A stretch of DNA of 64,000 nt from Rugamonas rivuli (lineage in GTDB: Bacteria > Pseudomonadota > Gammaproteobacteria > Burkholderiales > Burkholderiaceae_D), in the NCBI RefSeq assembly GCF_009380165.1, contig NZ_WHUF01000004.1, positions 682,001-746,000 on the forward strand. Reading direction: 5' to 3'. Positions 34,150-43,244 of this stretch are shown here, piece after piece. Position numbers and translations under genes: made by a program. Under the pieces are notes generated by a model. It saw only the letters and a list, made by a program, of their open reading frames with translations. It ran no database searches and was not told the origin of the DNA. Each line of letters opens with the position of its first letter. The stretch's first letter is position 1.

Positions 34150-34593
34150 TTACTCGGCTTGCGGCGGTACGATATGGCCGCTGACGCGGTGCGACTTACC
34201 TCGGAACAGGGCGACCACGCGGCCTTCCTGGTTGCTGACCTTGACGTCGTAGATACCACTCTTGCCAGCCAGCGCCTGCTCCTGCGCGACGGCGGTCAAC
34301 ACGTCGTGCAGGCGGCCGGGCGCGAGGTAGTCGATGGTGCAGCCGGCGCCCACGGTGGTCAGATTGTGGCTGTTGCAGGCGAAGGCGAAGGCGCTGTCCG
34401 CCAGCGCGAAGATGAAGCCGCCGTGGCAGCTGCCATGGCCGTTCAACATGTCCGCGCGCACCGGCATCGACATGCTGGCGTAGCCGGGCGCGATGGCGTC
34501 GATCTTGATGCCCAGGCCTTGCGAGGCTGGGTCGTTCGCGTACATGGCCGCGCCGACGGCTTGCGCCAGCGCCAACGCGTCGACCTTACTCAT
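34150..34593 (-). CDS. paaI: PaaI: hydroxyphenylacetyl-CoA thioesterase
   Basis: 147-aa hotdog-fold thioesterase. The helix and active-site region NGHGSCHGGFIFALADSAFAFACNS (in parts: NGHGSCHGG, FIFALADSAFAFA) carries the conserved Asp in the long helix, and TTVGAGCTIDYLAPGRLHD is the family strand pair. It hydrolyses dead-end CoA esters during phenylacetate breakdown. Start overlaps the paaH stop by 8 bp. Confidence 0.95.
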   Translation of the reverse strand: MSKVDALALAQAVGAAMYANDPASQGLGIKIDAIAPGYASMSMPVRADMLNGHGSCHGGFIFALADSAFAFACNSHNLTTVGAGCTIDYLAPGRLHDVLTAVAQEQALAGKSGIYDVKVSNQEGRVVALFRGKSHRVSGHIVPPQAE

Positions 34594-36178
34594 GGAAGCG
34601 CCCTCCCGCTGCCAGCTTGCGGCGCAGCAGCGGCGACACGCGGTAGCGGTCCTCGCCATAGCCTGCGGCCAGGTTGGACAGCACGGCGACGATCTGGCCG
34701 ATGCCGACCGCGTCGGCCCAAGCCAGCGGCCCACGCGGATAGTTGACGCCCTTCTGCATGGCGAGGTCCGCACCGGCCGCGCTGCAAACGCCTTGATTGA
34801 CGGCGTCCGCCGCCTCGTTGGCCAGCATGGCGACGGTACGCATGACAGCCATGCCAGGCACGTCGTCCAGGCGGGTGACGGTGAAGCCGGCCGACTGGAA
34901 CAGGCCGACCACTGAGTTGTATGCATCATCCGAGCACTGGTCCGAACGGCTGATGGCAATCCGTTTTGCGGTGGCGTAGTCCAGCGCCAGATCGAACAGC
35001 ACTGTGTCCGGATGGTGGCTGTCCAACGCGCGCTGGGTGGCGCTGCGGCCATCGGTCAGGTAGACAGCCGCGCCGTTGCAGTGGAAGGCCGGCGCATCGT
35101 CGTTGCCGGGAGCGTGGCTGCGGGCTTCAGGCGTTTTGCGATGCGAGACGTTGATGCCGGATGCGCGCAGGCGTGCCGCCAGCGCATCGCTGACGACGCC
35201 TCCGATGGCGTGCGACGGCCCGACCGCAGCACCCGGCTCAATGGTGTAGCTGACGAATTCAGGCTTCGGCTGCACCGCTTCGGCTTGCGCCTGCGGCGCG
35301 GCGGCTGCGGCATCGTCGTAGCGGTAAAACCCACGACCCGATTTGCGGCCGAGGAAACCGGCGTTGACCATCTCCTGTTGCAGCACCGACGGCGTAAAGC
35401 GCGGATCGTTGAAGTACGCGCCGAACACCGATTGCGTGACAGAGAAATTGACGTCGTGGCCGATCAGGTCCATCAGCTCGAATGGCCCCATGCGGAAGCC
35501 GCCGCAGTCGCGCATGACGGCGTCGATGGTGGCAGCATCGGCGGCCTGCTCGTTCAGCAGGCGCCAGCCTTCGGCGTAGAACGGCCGCGCCACGCGGTTG
35601 ACGATGAAGCCCGGCGTGGACTTGGCGTGCACCGGCTGCTTGCCCCAGGCGGCGGCGGTGTCGTACACGGTCTGCGCAACGGCGGCGTCGGTGGCCAGGC
35701 CGCTGATCACTTCCACCAGCGCCATCAAAGGCACTGGATTGAAGAAGTGCATGCCGACCAGCCGCGCCGGCACGCGCAGCTTGGCGGCGATGGCGGTGAC
35801 GGAGATCGACGAGGTATTGGTGGCGAGGATGCAGTCGTCGGCCACAATGGTTTCCAGATCGGCGAACAGGCCGCGCTTGACGTCGAGGTTCTCGACGATG
35901 GCTTCCACCACCAGCGCCGCATCGACGACGTCGCTCAGCGTGACGGCAGCCTGCAAGCGGGCGATGGCGGCGGCGCAGTCGACGGCGCTCATGCGCTCCT
36001 TGGCCACCAGCTTGTTCAGCGCGGCGGCGATGTCGGAGATGGCCTTGGCGACGGCTTCCGGGCGCGTGTCGAACAGCTTGACGGTGTAGCCGGCGACGGC
36101 TGCCACCTGCGCGATGCCGGCGCCCATGGCGCCGCTGCCGATGACAGCGATGGCGCGGTCGGTGTGGAGTGCGGCCAT
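34586..36178 (-). CDS. paaH: PaaH: 3-hydroxyadipyl-CoA dehydrogenase
   Basis: 530-aa NAD-dependent 3-hydroxyacyl-CoA dehydrogenase. N-terminal Rossmann motif AVIGSGAMGAGIAQVAAVAG, catalytic His in MHFFNPVPLMALVEV, and the dehydrogenase C-domain (GFIVNRVARPFYAEG; GPFELMDLIGHDVN). A second C-domain-like half (about 400-520, VMRTVAMLANEAADAV, YPRGPLAWADAVG) makes the protein longer than single-repeat members, as in other PaaH proteins. One bp separates it from paaG. Confidence 0.95.
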   Translation of the reverse strand: MAALHTDRAIAVIGSGAMGAGIAQVAAVAGYTVKLFDTRPEAVAKAISDIAAALNKLVAKERMSAVDCAAAIARLQAAVTLSDVVDAALVVEAIVENLDVKRGLFADLETIVADDCILATNTSSISVTAIAAKLRVPARLVGMHFFNPVPLMALVEVISGLATDAAVAQTVYDTAAAWGKQPVHAKSTPGFIVNRVARPFYAEGWRLLNEQAADAATIDAVMRDCGGFRMGPFELMDLIGHDVNFSVTQSVFGAYFNDPRFTPSVLQQEMVNAGFLGRKSGRGFYRYDDAAAAAPQAQAEAVQPKPEFVSYTIEPGAAVGPSHAIGGVVSDALAARLRASGINVSHRKTPEARSHAPGNDDAPAFHCNGAAVYLTDGRSATQRALDSHHPDTVLFDLALDYATAKRIAISRSDQCSDDAYNSVVGLFQSAGFTVTRLDDVPGMAVMRTVAMLANEAADAVNQGVCSAAGADLAMQKGVNYPRGPLAWADAVGIGQIVAVLSNLAAGYGEDRYRVSPLLRRKLAAGGRFHE

Positions 36179-36179
36179 C

Positions 36180-36971
36180 TTATTTCCCCTTGAACTGCGG
36201 TACGCGTTTTTCCATGAACGCGGCCACGCCTTCGCGGTAGTCGTCGCTGCGACCCAGCTCGCTCATCATTTCGCACTCCAGCGCCAGCTGCTGTTGCAGC
36301 GAATGGTGCGGGCTGCAATGCAAGGCTTGTTTGGTGAAGGCCAGGCCCTTGGTCGGCGCGGTGGCGAAGTGGCGCGCCATGGCTTGCGTTTCGGCGGCCA
36401 GTTCTTCGTCGGGCACGGCTTTCCAGATCAGGCCCCAGGACTCGGCCTTCTCGGCGCTGAGCTTATCGCCCAACATGGCCAGGCCCATGGCGCGGGCGCT
36501 GCCGACCAGGCGTGGCAGGAAGTAGGTGCCGCCGGTGTCGGGGATCAGGCCCAGTTTGCAGAACACTTCAACGAAGGATGCGGATTTAGCGGCCAGCACG
36601 ATGTCGCAGGCCAGCGCGATGTTGGCGCCCGCGCCTGCGGCCACGCCGTTGACGGCGCAGATCACCGGCATCGGCAAAGCACGCAGCGCCAGCACCAGCG
36701 GCGCGTAGTTCTTTTCCACCGAGTCGCCCAGGTCGACCGGACGCGCGCCCGGCTCCACCGCGCGGTCCGACAGATCCTGGCCGGCGCAGAAGCCGCGGCC
36801 CGCGCCGGTCAGCACCATCACGCGCACGCTCTTGTCGTGGCTGATCTTGTGCATGGCGTGGCGCACTTCCTCGTGCATGGCCTGGGTGAAGCTGTTGAGT
36901 TTATCGGGGCGGTTCAGCGTCAGCGTGGCGACGCCGTCGGTGATGTCGAAGAGGATGTTCTCGTAGTTCAT
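36180..36971 (-). CDS. paaG: PaaG: 1,2-epoxyphenylacetyl-CoA isomerase
   Basis: 263-aa crotonase-fold enzyme that converts ring-1,2-epoxyphenylacetyl-CoA to oxepin-CoA. GAGRGFCAGQDLSDR and VNGVAAGAGANIAL form the oxyanion hole; KLGLIPDTGGTYFLPRLVG carries the catalytic Asp of isomerases instead of the hydratase Glu. The C-terminal DYREGVAAFMEKRVPQFKGK is nearly that of E. coli PaaG. It is not PaaF: the expected hydratase Glu pair is absent. Confidence 0.95.
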   Translation of the reverse strand: MNYENILFDITDGVATLTLNRPDKLNSFTQAMHEEVRHAMHKISHDKSVRVMVLTGAGRGFCAGQDLSDRAVEPGARPVDLGDSVEKNYAPLVLALRALPMPVICAVNGVAAGAGANIALACDIVLAAKSASFVEVFCKLGLIPDTGGTYFLPRLVGSARAMGLAMLGDKLSAEKAESWGLIWKAVPDEELAAETQAMARHFATAPTKGLAFTKQALHCSPHHSLQQQLALECEMMSELGRSDDYREGVAAFMEKRVPQFKGK

Positions 36972-36993
36972 GGCGTCTCCGGTGGGATGTTTT

Positions 36994-38073
36994 TTATTCG
37001 GCCTGGTCGAAGTCGATGACGACCTTGTCGGTGATGGGGAAGCTCTGGCAGCTCAGCACATAGCCGCGCGCGATTTCGTAGTCTTCCAGTGCGTAGTTGA
37101 CGTCCATGTCGACCTGGCCTTCGAGCAGCTTGCAGCGGCAGGTGGAGCATACGCCGCCTTTGCAGGAGTAGCGCATGTCGATGCCGGCTTTGAGGCCGGC
37201 GTCGAGCAGCGATTCCTTGTCCTGGTCCATGGTGAAGCTGGTGGCGTTGCCGTCCATGATGACGGTGACTTCGGTTTCGTGGCGGCCCGCCTGCGGATCG
37301 ATGGCGCGTGGCTTGTGCTGGTGCTTGGGAATGCTGGCGGCGAACAGCTCGATCTTGATCTGCGATTTCGCCACGCCGGCTTCCTGCAACGCTTCGGAGA
37401 CGCCGTGCATCATGTCTTCCGGGCCGCAGATGAAGGCGACGTCGATGTCCTCCGGGCGCACCCAGTACTTGAGGAACTGCGCTGCCTTGTCCTTGGTGAT
37501 GCGGCCGTTGAACAGCTCAATGTCCTGCTGCTCGCGGCTCATCACGTAGGCCAGCTTGAGGCGCTCCATGTAGGTGTCCTTCAGGTCGGACAGTTCGTCC
37601 TTGAAGATCACCGACGACGAGGCGCGGTTGCCGTAGAAGAGCGTGAAGCGGCTGTGCGGCTCGGCCGCCAGCGTGGTCTTGATGATGGACAGGATGGGCG
37701 TGATGCCGCTGCCGGCGGCGAAGGCCAGGTAGTGCTTGCGGTTGGCGGCGTCCAGCGGCACGTTGAAGTGGCCCATCGGCGGCATCACCTCCAGCGTGAC
37801 GCCGGGTTTGATGGTGTCGTTGGCCCAGCTGGAGAACAGGCCGCCCTGCGTGCGCTTGATGGCCACGCGCAGCGCGCCGTCCTGCACGGCGGAGCAGATC
37901 GAGTACGAGCGGCGCACGTCTTCGTCGGCGATGTGCGCGCGCAGCGTCAGGTGCTGGCCTTGCTGGAACTTGAAGCTGTCTTGCAGCTCGGGCGGCACGG
38001 CGAAGGTGACGGCGATGGTGTCGCGCGTTTCGTTGCGCACTTGCGAGACGGTCAGCGGGTGGAATTTGCTCAT
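36994..38073 (-). CDS. paaE: PaaE: phenylacetyl-CoA epoxidase reductase
   Basis: 359-aa electron-transfer subunit. FAD domain with RRSYSICS and VAIKRTQGGLFSSW, NAD domain with FAAGSGITPILSIIK and YGNRASSSVIF, then a plant-type 2Fe-2S domain with Cys in YSCKGGVCSTCRCKLLEG and VLSCQSFP. It passes electrons from NADPH to the PaaA di-iron site. Gap of 22 bp to paaG and 7 bp from paaD. Confidence 0.96.
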   Translation of the reverse strand: MSKFHPLTVSQVRNETRDTIAVTFAVPPELQDSFKFQQGQHLTLRAHIADEDVRRSYSICSAVQDGALRVAIKRTQGGLFSSWANDTIKPGVTLEVMPPMGHFNVPLDAANRKHYLAFAAGSGITPILSIIKTTLAAEPHSRFTLFYGNRASSSVIFKDELSDLKDTYMERLKLAYVMSREQQDIELFNGRITKDKAAQFLKYWVRPEDIDVAFICGPEDMMHGVSEALQEAGVAKSQIKIELFAASIPKHQHKPRAIDPQAGRHETEVTVIMDGNATSFTMDQDKESLLDAGLKAGIDMRYSCKGGVCSTCRCKLLEGQVDMDVNYALEDYEIARGYVLSCQSFPITDKVVIDFDQAE

Positions 38074-38080
38074 GATCTTT

Positions 38081-38665
38081 TTAGTGGCACTTGAAGTAGT
38101 CGAAGGGCTCGCGGCAATCCAGGCATTTGTACAAGGCCTTGCAGGGCGTGGAGCCGAACTGGCTGGTGATTTCGGTGTGGCGCGAGCCGCAGTTGGGACA
38201 TGCCACCGTCAGGCGCGGTTGGGCGCGACGGGAGATGGCGGCCAGTGCGCCGTCCGCGCCAACGCCGGCCCGCAGGCCGCTGATGTCGATCACCTGCTGC
38301 GCCGGCGGGGCGATGCCGTAGCCTTGCAGCTTGGCCTTGCCCGCTTCGCTCATCCAGTCTGTGGTCCAGGCTGGGGAGAGCTGGTTTTGCAGGCGTACGT
38401 CTTGCAGGCCGTGTGCGTGCAGCGCGTCGGTGATGGCGTCGGCGATGACCTGCATGGCCGGGCAGCCGGAATAGGTCGGCGTGATGGTGACGGTGCACGC
38501 GCCATCGGCAGCCAGCTGCACGTCGCGCACGATGCCCAGGTCGACGATGGAGATGACCGGGATTTCGGGGTCGGAGACCTCGGCGAGCCAGGCCCAGATT
38601 TGCTCGGCATGGGCTCCCGCTTTCGCGGGAGCGACTGCGGTGCGGTCGATGGCGGCGGCTGTCAT
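38081..38665 (-). CDS. paaD: PaaD: phenylacetyl-CoA epoxidase accessory protein, with a REP-encoded insert
   Basis: 194-aa protein needed for epoxidase activity, probably in Fe-S or di-iron maturation. MIP18-like domain (SDPEIPVISIVDLGIVRDV; TPTYSGCPAMQ) and C-terminal zinc-ribbon-like Cys set CPNCGSRH and CLDCREPFDYFKCH. The first 12-20 residues contain VAPAKAGAHAE, which is the translation of a REP palindrome (38613-38632) rather than ancestral PaaD sequence; the E. coli protein has an unrelated short lead there. The insert keeps frame, so the protein should still work. 13 bp from paaC. Confidence 0.94.
   Translation of the reverse strand: MTAAAIDRTAVAPAKAGAHAEQIWAWLAEVSDPEIPVISIVDLGIVRDVQLAADGACTVTITPTYSGCPAMQVIADAITDALHAHGLQDVRLQNQLSPAWTTDWMSEAGKAKLQGYGIAPPAQQVIDISGLRAGVGADGALAAISRRAQPRLTVACPNCGSRHTEITSQFGSTPCKALYKCLDCREPFDYFKCH
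38613..38632. repeat. REP-like palindrome inside paaD (copy 3)
   Basis: GCTCCCGC-TTTC-GCGGGAGC, the exact reverse complement of the palindrome at 4290-4308 extended by one base. Read on the paaD strand it gives Ala-Pro-Ala-Lys-Ala-Gly-Ala. Confidence 0.85.
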
Positions 38666-38678
38666 GATCGGCTCGCTG

Positions 38679-39431
38679 TTACCAGGTGGCGCCGGGATAG
38701 GCGCGCTGCAGGAACTGCATCTCGGCCAGGATGTAGCCCAGGTGCTCGCTGTGGCGGCCTTGCTTGCCGCCCTTCTGCATCCAGGCGTCGGCCGGCGGCA
38801 TGGCCAGCGTGGCTTCGCCCAGGATCTCGGCCACATGCGCCAGCCATTGCGCGCGCAGGCCGTCGGCGGCCGGGGCCACGCCTTCGGCCACCATCGCCTC
38901 GTCGACCGCGTCGTAGGCGAACACTTCGCCGCTGTACATCCACAGCTCGTTGACGGCGGCCTGGGTCTTGGCGTGGCTGACTTCCGTGCCGTCGCCCAGA
39001 CGCACTACAAGATCGCCGCTGCGGCGCAGGTGATAGGTCACTTCCTTCAGCGATTTCTCGGCGATGGCGGCGATGCGGGCATCACTGCTGCGCGTCAGGC
39101 CGACGATCAGGAAGTAGTGCCAGGCGTCGAAGAAGAACTGGCGCACCATGGTGTCGGCGTAGTTGCCGTTCGGTTGCTCCATCAGCAGGCAGTTCTTGAA
39201 GTCGTGGGCGTCGCGATGGTAGGCCAGCTTGTCCTCGTCGCGGCCTGCGCCTTCCAGTTCGCCCGCGTACTCGTACCACAGGCGGGTCTGGCCGAGCAGG
39301 TCCAGCGCGACGTTGGTCAGCGCCATGTCCTCTTCCAGCGCCGGGCCTTTGCCGCACAGCTGCGACAGCTGCTGGCTCAGGATCAGGGCGTTGTCGCCCA
39401 GGCGCAGTAAATAATTTACCTTGTTTTGCAC
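38679..39431 (-). CDS. paaC: PaaC: phenylacetyl-CoA epoxidase structural subunit
   Basis: 250-aa ferritin-like all-helical partner of PaaA. The sequence MQNKVNYLLRLGDNALILSQ, ALTNVALDLLGQTRLWYEYAG, and LAYHRDAHDFKNCLL is characteristic of PaaC. It lacks a complete di-iron ligand set, as is known for PaaC, and stabilises the PaaA-PaaC heterodimer. 12 bp downstream of paaB. Confidence 0.96.
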   Translation of the reverse strand: MQNKVNYLLRLGDNALILSQQLSQLCGKGPALEEDMALTNVALDLLGQTRLWYEYAGELEGAGRDEDKLAYHRDAHDFKNCLLMEQPNGNYADTMVRQFFFDAWHYFLIVGLTRSSDARIAAIAEKSLKEVTYHLRRSGDLVVRLGDGTEVSHAKTQAAVNELWMYSGEVFAYDAVDEAMVAEGVAPAADGLRAQWLAHVAEILGEATLAMPPADAWMQKGGKQGRHSEHLGYILAEMQFLQRAYPGATW

Positions 39432-39443
39432 GGTGTGCTCCGC

Positions 39444-39728
39444 TTACAGGTTCTTGACTTCTTCCGGCATCGGGAAGAAGGTCGGGTGGCGATACACCTT
39501 GCTGTTGGCTGGCTCGAACAGCGCACCCTTGTCGCCCGGGCTGCTGGCGACGATGTCCGCCGCGCGCACCACCCAGATGCTGACGCCTTCATTGCGGCGG
39601 GTGTAGACATCGCGCGCGTTGTTGACCGCCATCTCGGCGTCCGGCGCGTGCAGGCTGCCGACGTGTTTGTGCGCCAGCCCGTGCTGGCTGCGGATGAAGA
39701 CTTCCCACAGTGGCCATTCTTTGCTCAT
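39444..39728 (-). CDS. paaB: PaaB: phenylacetyl-CoA epoxidase bridging subunit
   Basis: 94-aa small subunit holding PaaAC heterodimers together. WPLWEVFIRSQHGLAHKHVGSLHA and RRNEGVSIWVVRAADI are characteristic. The ATG at 39726-39728 has a perfect AAGGAG at the right distance, so the longer in-frame start at 39773 (inside paaA) is rejected. 10 bp after paaA. Confidence 0.97.
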   Translation of the reverse strand: MSKEWPLWEVFIRSQHGLAHKHVGSLHAPDAEMAVNNARDVYTRRNEGVSIWVVRAADIVASSPGDKGALFEPANSKVYRHPTFFPMPEEVKNL

Positions 39729-39738
39729 CTTGATCTCC

Positions 39739-40725
<987 letters not shown>

Positions 40726-40906
40726 CGCTGTCTCCTCATCGCTAGTAGATGGATAATACGATACATATTTTTGTTTGACTACGTTTTTTTTGACTCAAAT
40801 CACAAAACAGTATCCTATCAGCAAGAGCCAAGAAATAAATGCTGCGCCGATGGTCAGGCAAAGTAAACTCTTGTTTGTGTGTGTATAGAAAGAGAGATTC
40901 CTGCTC
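40726..40906. promoter_or_regulatory. Divergent paaA / paaX control region
   Basis: 181-bp AT-rich gap. TTTGACT occurs twice, 15 bp apart (40774-40780 and 40789-40795). GATAC with a following TTTTG (40760-40773) mirrors CAAAA with GTATC (40802-40813), an imperfect inverted arrangement where a PaaX dimer could bind. A TTGACT (40790) and TATCCT (40811) pair with a 15-bp spacer points toward paaX; TATTAT on the other strand at 40753-40758 may serve paaA. Confidence 0.5.
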
Positions 40907-41845
40907 ATGAATTGCAACGACTGGATAGCCGATTTCCTGGCCAGCGACCCGCCCCGTTCGAAGTCGCTGGTGGTGACGATCTTCGGCGACGCCATCGTGC
41001 CGCACGGCGGCATGGTGTGGCTGGGCAGCCTGATCGAGTTGCTGGCGCCGTTCGGCGTCAACGACCGGCTGCTGCGCACCGCCGTGTTCCGGCTGGCGCA
41101 GGAAGGATGGCTGGGCGCCCAGCGCGACGGTCGCCGCAGTTCGTATGCGATCACCGCGCCGGCGATGGCGCGCTTCGTGCACGCTTACCGCCGCATCTAC
41201 GCGCCGCTCAATGTGCACTGGGACGGCAGCTGGACGCTGATCCTCAACGGCGACGGCGCGCTCGACGCGGCCGAGCGCAGCGCGGTGCGCAAGGAGTTGC
41301 TGTGGGAAGGTTACAGCGTGATCGCGCCCGGCATCATGGGCCATCCGGCGGCCGACGGGCCGGCGCTGGACGAGCTACTCAAGCGGCTGGGCGTGGCGGG
41401 CAAGCTGTTCGTGGTGCAGGGCAAGGCCATGCGCCAGGTGAGCGGGCGGCCGCTGAGCGAGCTGGTGGCCGACGGCTGGGATTTGAGCGGCGTGGCCCAG
41501 GGCTATGACCAGTTCATCGCGCAGTTCGAACCGCTGCTGGCGGCGCTGAAGTCGGCCGCTGCGACCGATGACGCGGCAAAGGCATTGACGCCGCAGCAAG
41601 CCTTCGTGGTGCGCACGCTGTTGATCCATGCCTACCGCCGGGTGCAGCTGCACGATCCGCAACTGCCGGTCGAGCTGCTGCCGACGCCGTGGCCGGGCGC
41701 GCTGGCCTACGAGCTGGCACGCAGCATCTACCTGGCCGTCTACGCCGCGGCAGAACAACACATCGACGCCACCCTGCGCCGCGAAGACCCCGCCGCCCCC
41801 GCCGCCGAACCCGCCTTCTTCGACCGCTTCGGCGGCCTGACCTAA
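40907..41845 (+). CDS. paaX: PaaX: phenylacetyl-CoA-responsive repressor
   Basis: 312-aa repressor of the phenylacetate operon. N-terminal winged helix SKSLVVTIFGDAIVPHGGMVW and NDRLLRTAVFRLAQEGWLGAQRDGRRSSY-type region (about 20-90), then the PaaX central domain (WTLILNGDG; YSVIAPGIMGHPA) and C-domain with TLLIHAYRRVQLHDPQLPVELLP and AYELARSIYLAVY. Family members release DNA on binding phenylacetyl-CoA. Divergent position from paaA supports the role. Weak ribosome site (AGAGAGATTCCTGCTC before ATG). Confidence 0.95.
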   Translation: MNCNDWIADFLASDPPRSKSLVVTIFGDAIVPHGGMVWLGSLIELLAPFGVNDRLLRTAVFRLAQEGWLGAQRDGRRSSYAITAPAMARFVHAYRRIYAPLNVHWDGSWTLILNGDGALDAAERSAVRKELLWEGYSVIAPGIMGHPAADGPALDELLKRLGVAGKLFVVQGKAMRQVSGRPLSELVADGWDLSGVAQGYDQFIAQFEPLLAALKSAAATDDAAKALTPQQAFVVRTLLIHAYRRVQLHDPQLPVELLPTPWPGALAYELARSIYLAVYAAAEQHIDATLRREDPAAPAAEPAFFDRFGGLT

Positions 41846-41848
41846 GGT

Positions 41849-41932
41849 GGGGTCAAGTCTGACATTTGGACACGCTCTCAGCCGTAGCGGCTGCTACGGC
41901 TGAGAGCGTGTCCAAATGTCAGACTTGACCCC
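41849..41932. repeat. Perfect 40-bp-arm hairpin repeat
   Basis: Left arm 41849-41888 and right arm 41893-41932 are exact reverse complements separated by only GGCT. The ends read GGGGTCAAGTCTGACATT and the reverse complement; the centre reads CAGCCGTAGC. It starts 4 bp after the paaX stop. The ends match a family of dispersed repeats I recall from Massilia and Duganella genomes. It may end paaX transcription in either direction, although no T-run follows. Confidence 0.9.
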
Positions 41933-42016
41933 GGGGTTGGCGCGAGCCTGTATCATGTCGGCACTGCGCCACAAGTGCACACCAACTTCTTACATAGAAT
42001 TTACCGGGATTCCGCC

Positions 42017-43147
42017 ATGTCTATCAAAATCAGCCAGCAATTCGACGCCGGCGCCATCGAGGTCTTGCGTGCCGACGATCCGGCCGCCATCGACCTGAAC
42101 ATCCGCAAGGATTCGCACGCCGACATCACCCAATGGTTTTACTTCCGCGTCCAGGGCGCGCAAGGCACGCCGCTGGCGCTGCGCTTCCTGAACGCCGGCA
42201 CCGCCGCCTACCCGGACGGCTGGAAGGATTACCAGGCCGTCGCCAGCTACGACCGCGACAACTGGTTCCGCGTGCCGACCACCTACGACGGCAAGGTGAT
42301 GACCATCAACCACACGCCGGAATACGACAGCGTCTACTACGCCTATTTCGAGCCGTACTCGTGGGAACGCCACCTGTCGCTGCTGGACAACGCCCAACTG
42401 TCGCCGCTGGTCAAGCTGGTCGACCTGGGCAGCACCATCGACGGCCGCGACCTGAACATGCTGGTGATCGGCGACCCTGAAGCGGAACAGAAAGTCTGGG
42501 TCATCGCCCGCCAGCACCCAGGCGAGACGATGGCTGAATGGTTTGTCGAAGGCATGGTCGAAGCGCTGCTGGACCCGGCCAATCCTTTCGGCCGCCAGTG
42601 CCTGAAGGAAGCCGTGTTCTACGTCGTGCCGAACATGAACCCGGACGGCTCGGTGCGCGGCAACCTGCGCACCAACGCCGCCGGCGCCAACCTGAACCGC
42701 GAATGGCTGAACCCAACCATGGAACGCAGCCCGGAAGTGTTCCTGGTCAAGAACAAGATGCTGGAAATCGGCTGCGACCTGTGCCTGGACATCCACGGCG
42801 ACGAAGGCTTGCCGTACGTGTTCGTGGCGGGCAGCGAATCGCTGCCGACCTTCACGCCGGACCAGGAAGAGGCGCAGCAATACTTCATCGACAATTTCCT
42901 GATCGCCAGCCCGGACTTCCAGGACGACTACGGCTACGGCGAAACGCCGTACACCGACGAAACCCTGACCATGGGCTCGCCGCACATCACCCACGCCTTC
43001 GGCTGCCTGTCGCTGACGCTGGAGATGCCGTTCAAGGACAACGCCAACGATCCGGACCCGGACACCGGCTGGAACGGCGCCCGCAGCGCCGAGCTGGGCA
43101 AGGCAGTGTTGCAGCCGGTTCTGCAATCGCTGCTGGCACAGCAATAA
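42017..43147 (+). CDS. M14 zinc carboxypeptidase, cytosolic carboxypeptidase-like
   Basis: 376-aa protein with the two-domain plan of M14D cytosolic carboxypeptidases. An N-terminal beta-sandwich (about 1-125, ending YFEPYSWERHL) precedes the peptidase domain with zinc ligands H167 and E170 (RQHPGETMAEWF) and H260 (LDIHGDEG), substrate-binding NPDGSVRGNLRTN and GANLNREW, and the catalytic Glu in LTLEMPF. No signal peptide. Eukaryotic relatives trim polyglutamate tails; the bacterial substrate is unknown. 84 bp after the large hairpin. Confidence 0.92.
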   Translation: MSIKISQQFDAGAIEVLRADDPAAIDLNIRKDSHADITQWFYFRVQGAQGTPLALRFLNAGTAAYPDGWKDYQAVASYDRDNWFRVPTTYDGKVMTINHTPEYDSVYYAYFEPYSWERHLSLLDNAQLSPLVKLVDLGSTIDGRDLNMLVIGDPEAEQKVWVIARQHPGETMAEWFVEGMVEALLDPANPFGRQCLKEAVFYVVPNMNPDGSVRGNLRTNAAGANLNREWLNPTMERSPEVFLVKNKMLEIGCDLCLDIHGDEGLPYVFVAGSESLPTFTPDQEEAQQYFIDNFLIASPDFQDDYGYGETPYTDETLTMGSPHITHAFGCLSLTLEMPFKDNANDPDPDTGWNGARSAELGKAVLQPVLQSLLAQQ

Positions 43148-43156
43148 GCTGAGCCC

Positions 43157-43192
43157 TTCCCTGCGGCGCGACAAGGTCGCCGCCGCAGGGAA
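43157..43192. other. Stem-loop between the M14 and hydrolase genes
   Basis: TTCCCTGCGGCG pairs exactly with CGCCGCAGGGAA (43181-43192) around a 12-base loop. A-rich, not T-rich, sequence follows on the plus strand, so it is not a standard intrinsic terminator for the upstream gene. Confidence 0.6.
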
Positions 43193-43244
43193 AAATACAC
43201 TGGACCTCACCGGCGCATCCACGCGCCGCTTCTGGAGGTTCAGC

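Noticed and set aside
36180..36971. PaaF identity for the crotonase gene
   Set aside because: Sequence follows PaaG over its whole length, including the isomerase Asp region and the C-terminal end.
43157..43192. Terminator after the M14 gene
   Set aside because: Strong stem but followed by A residues on the coding strand, so listed only as a stem-loop.
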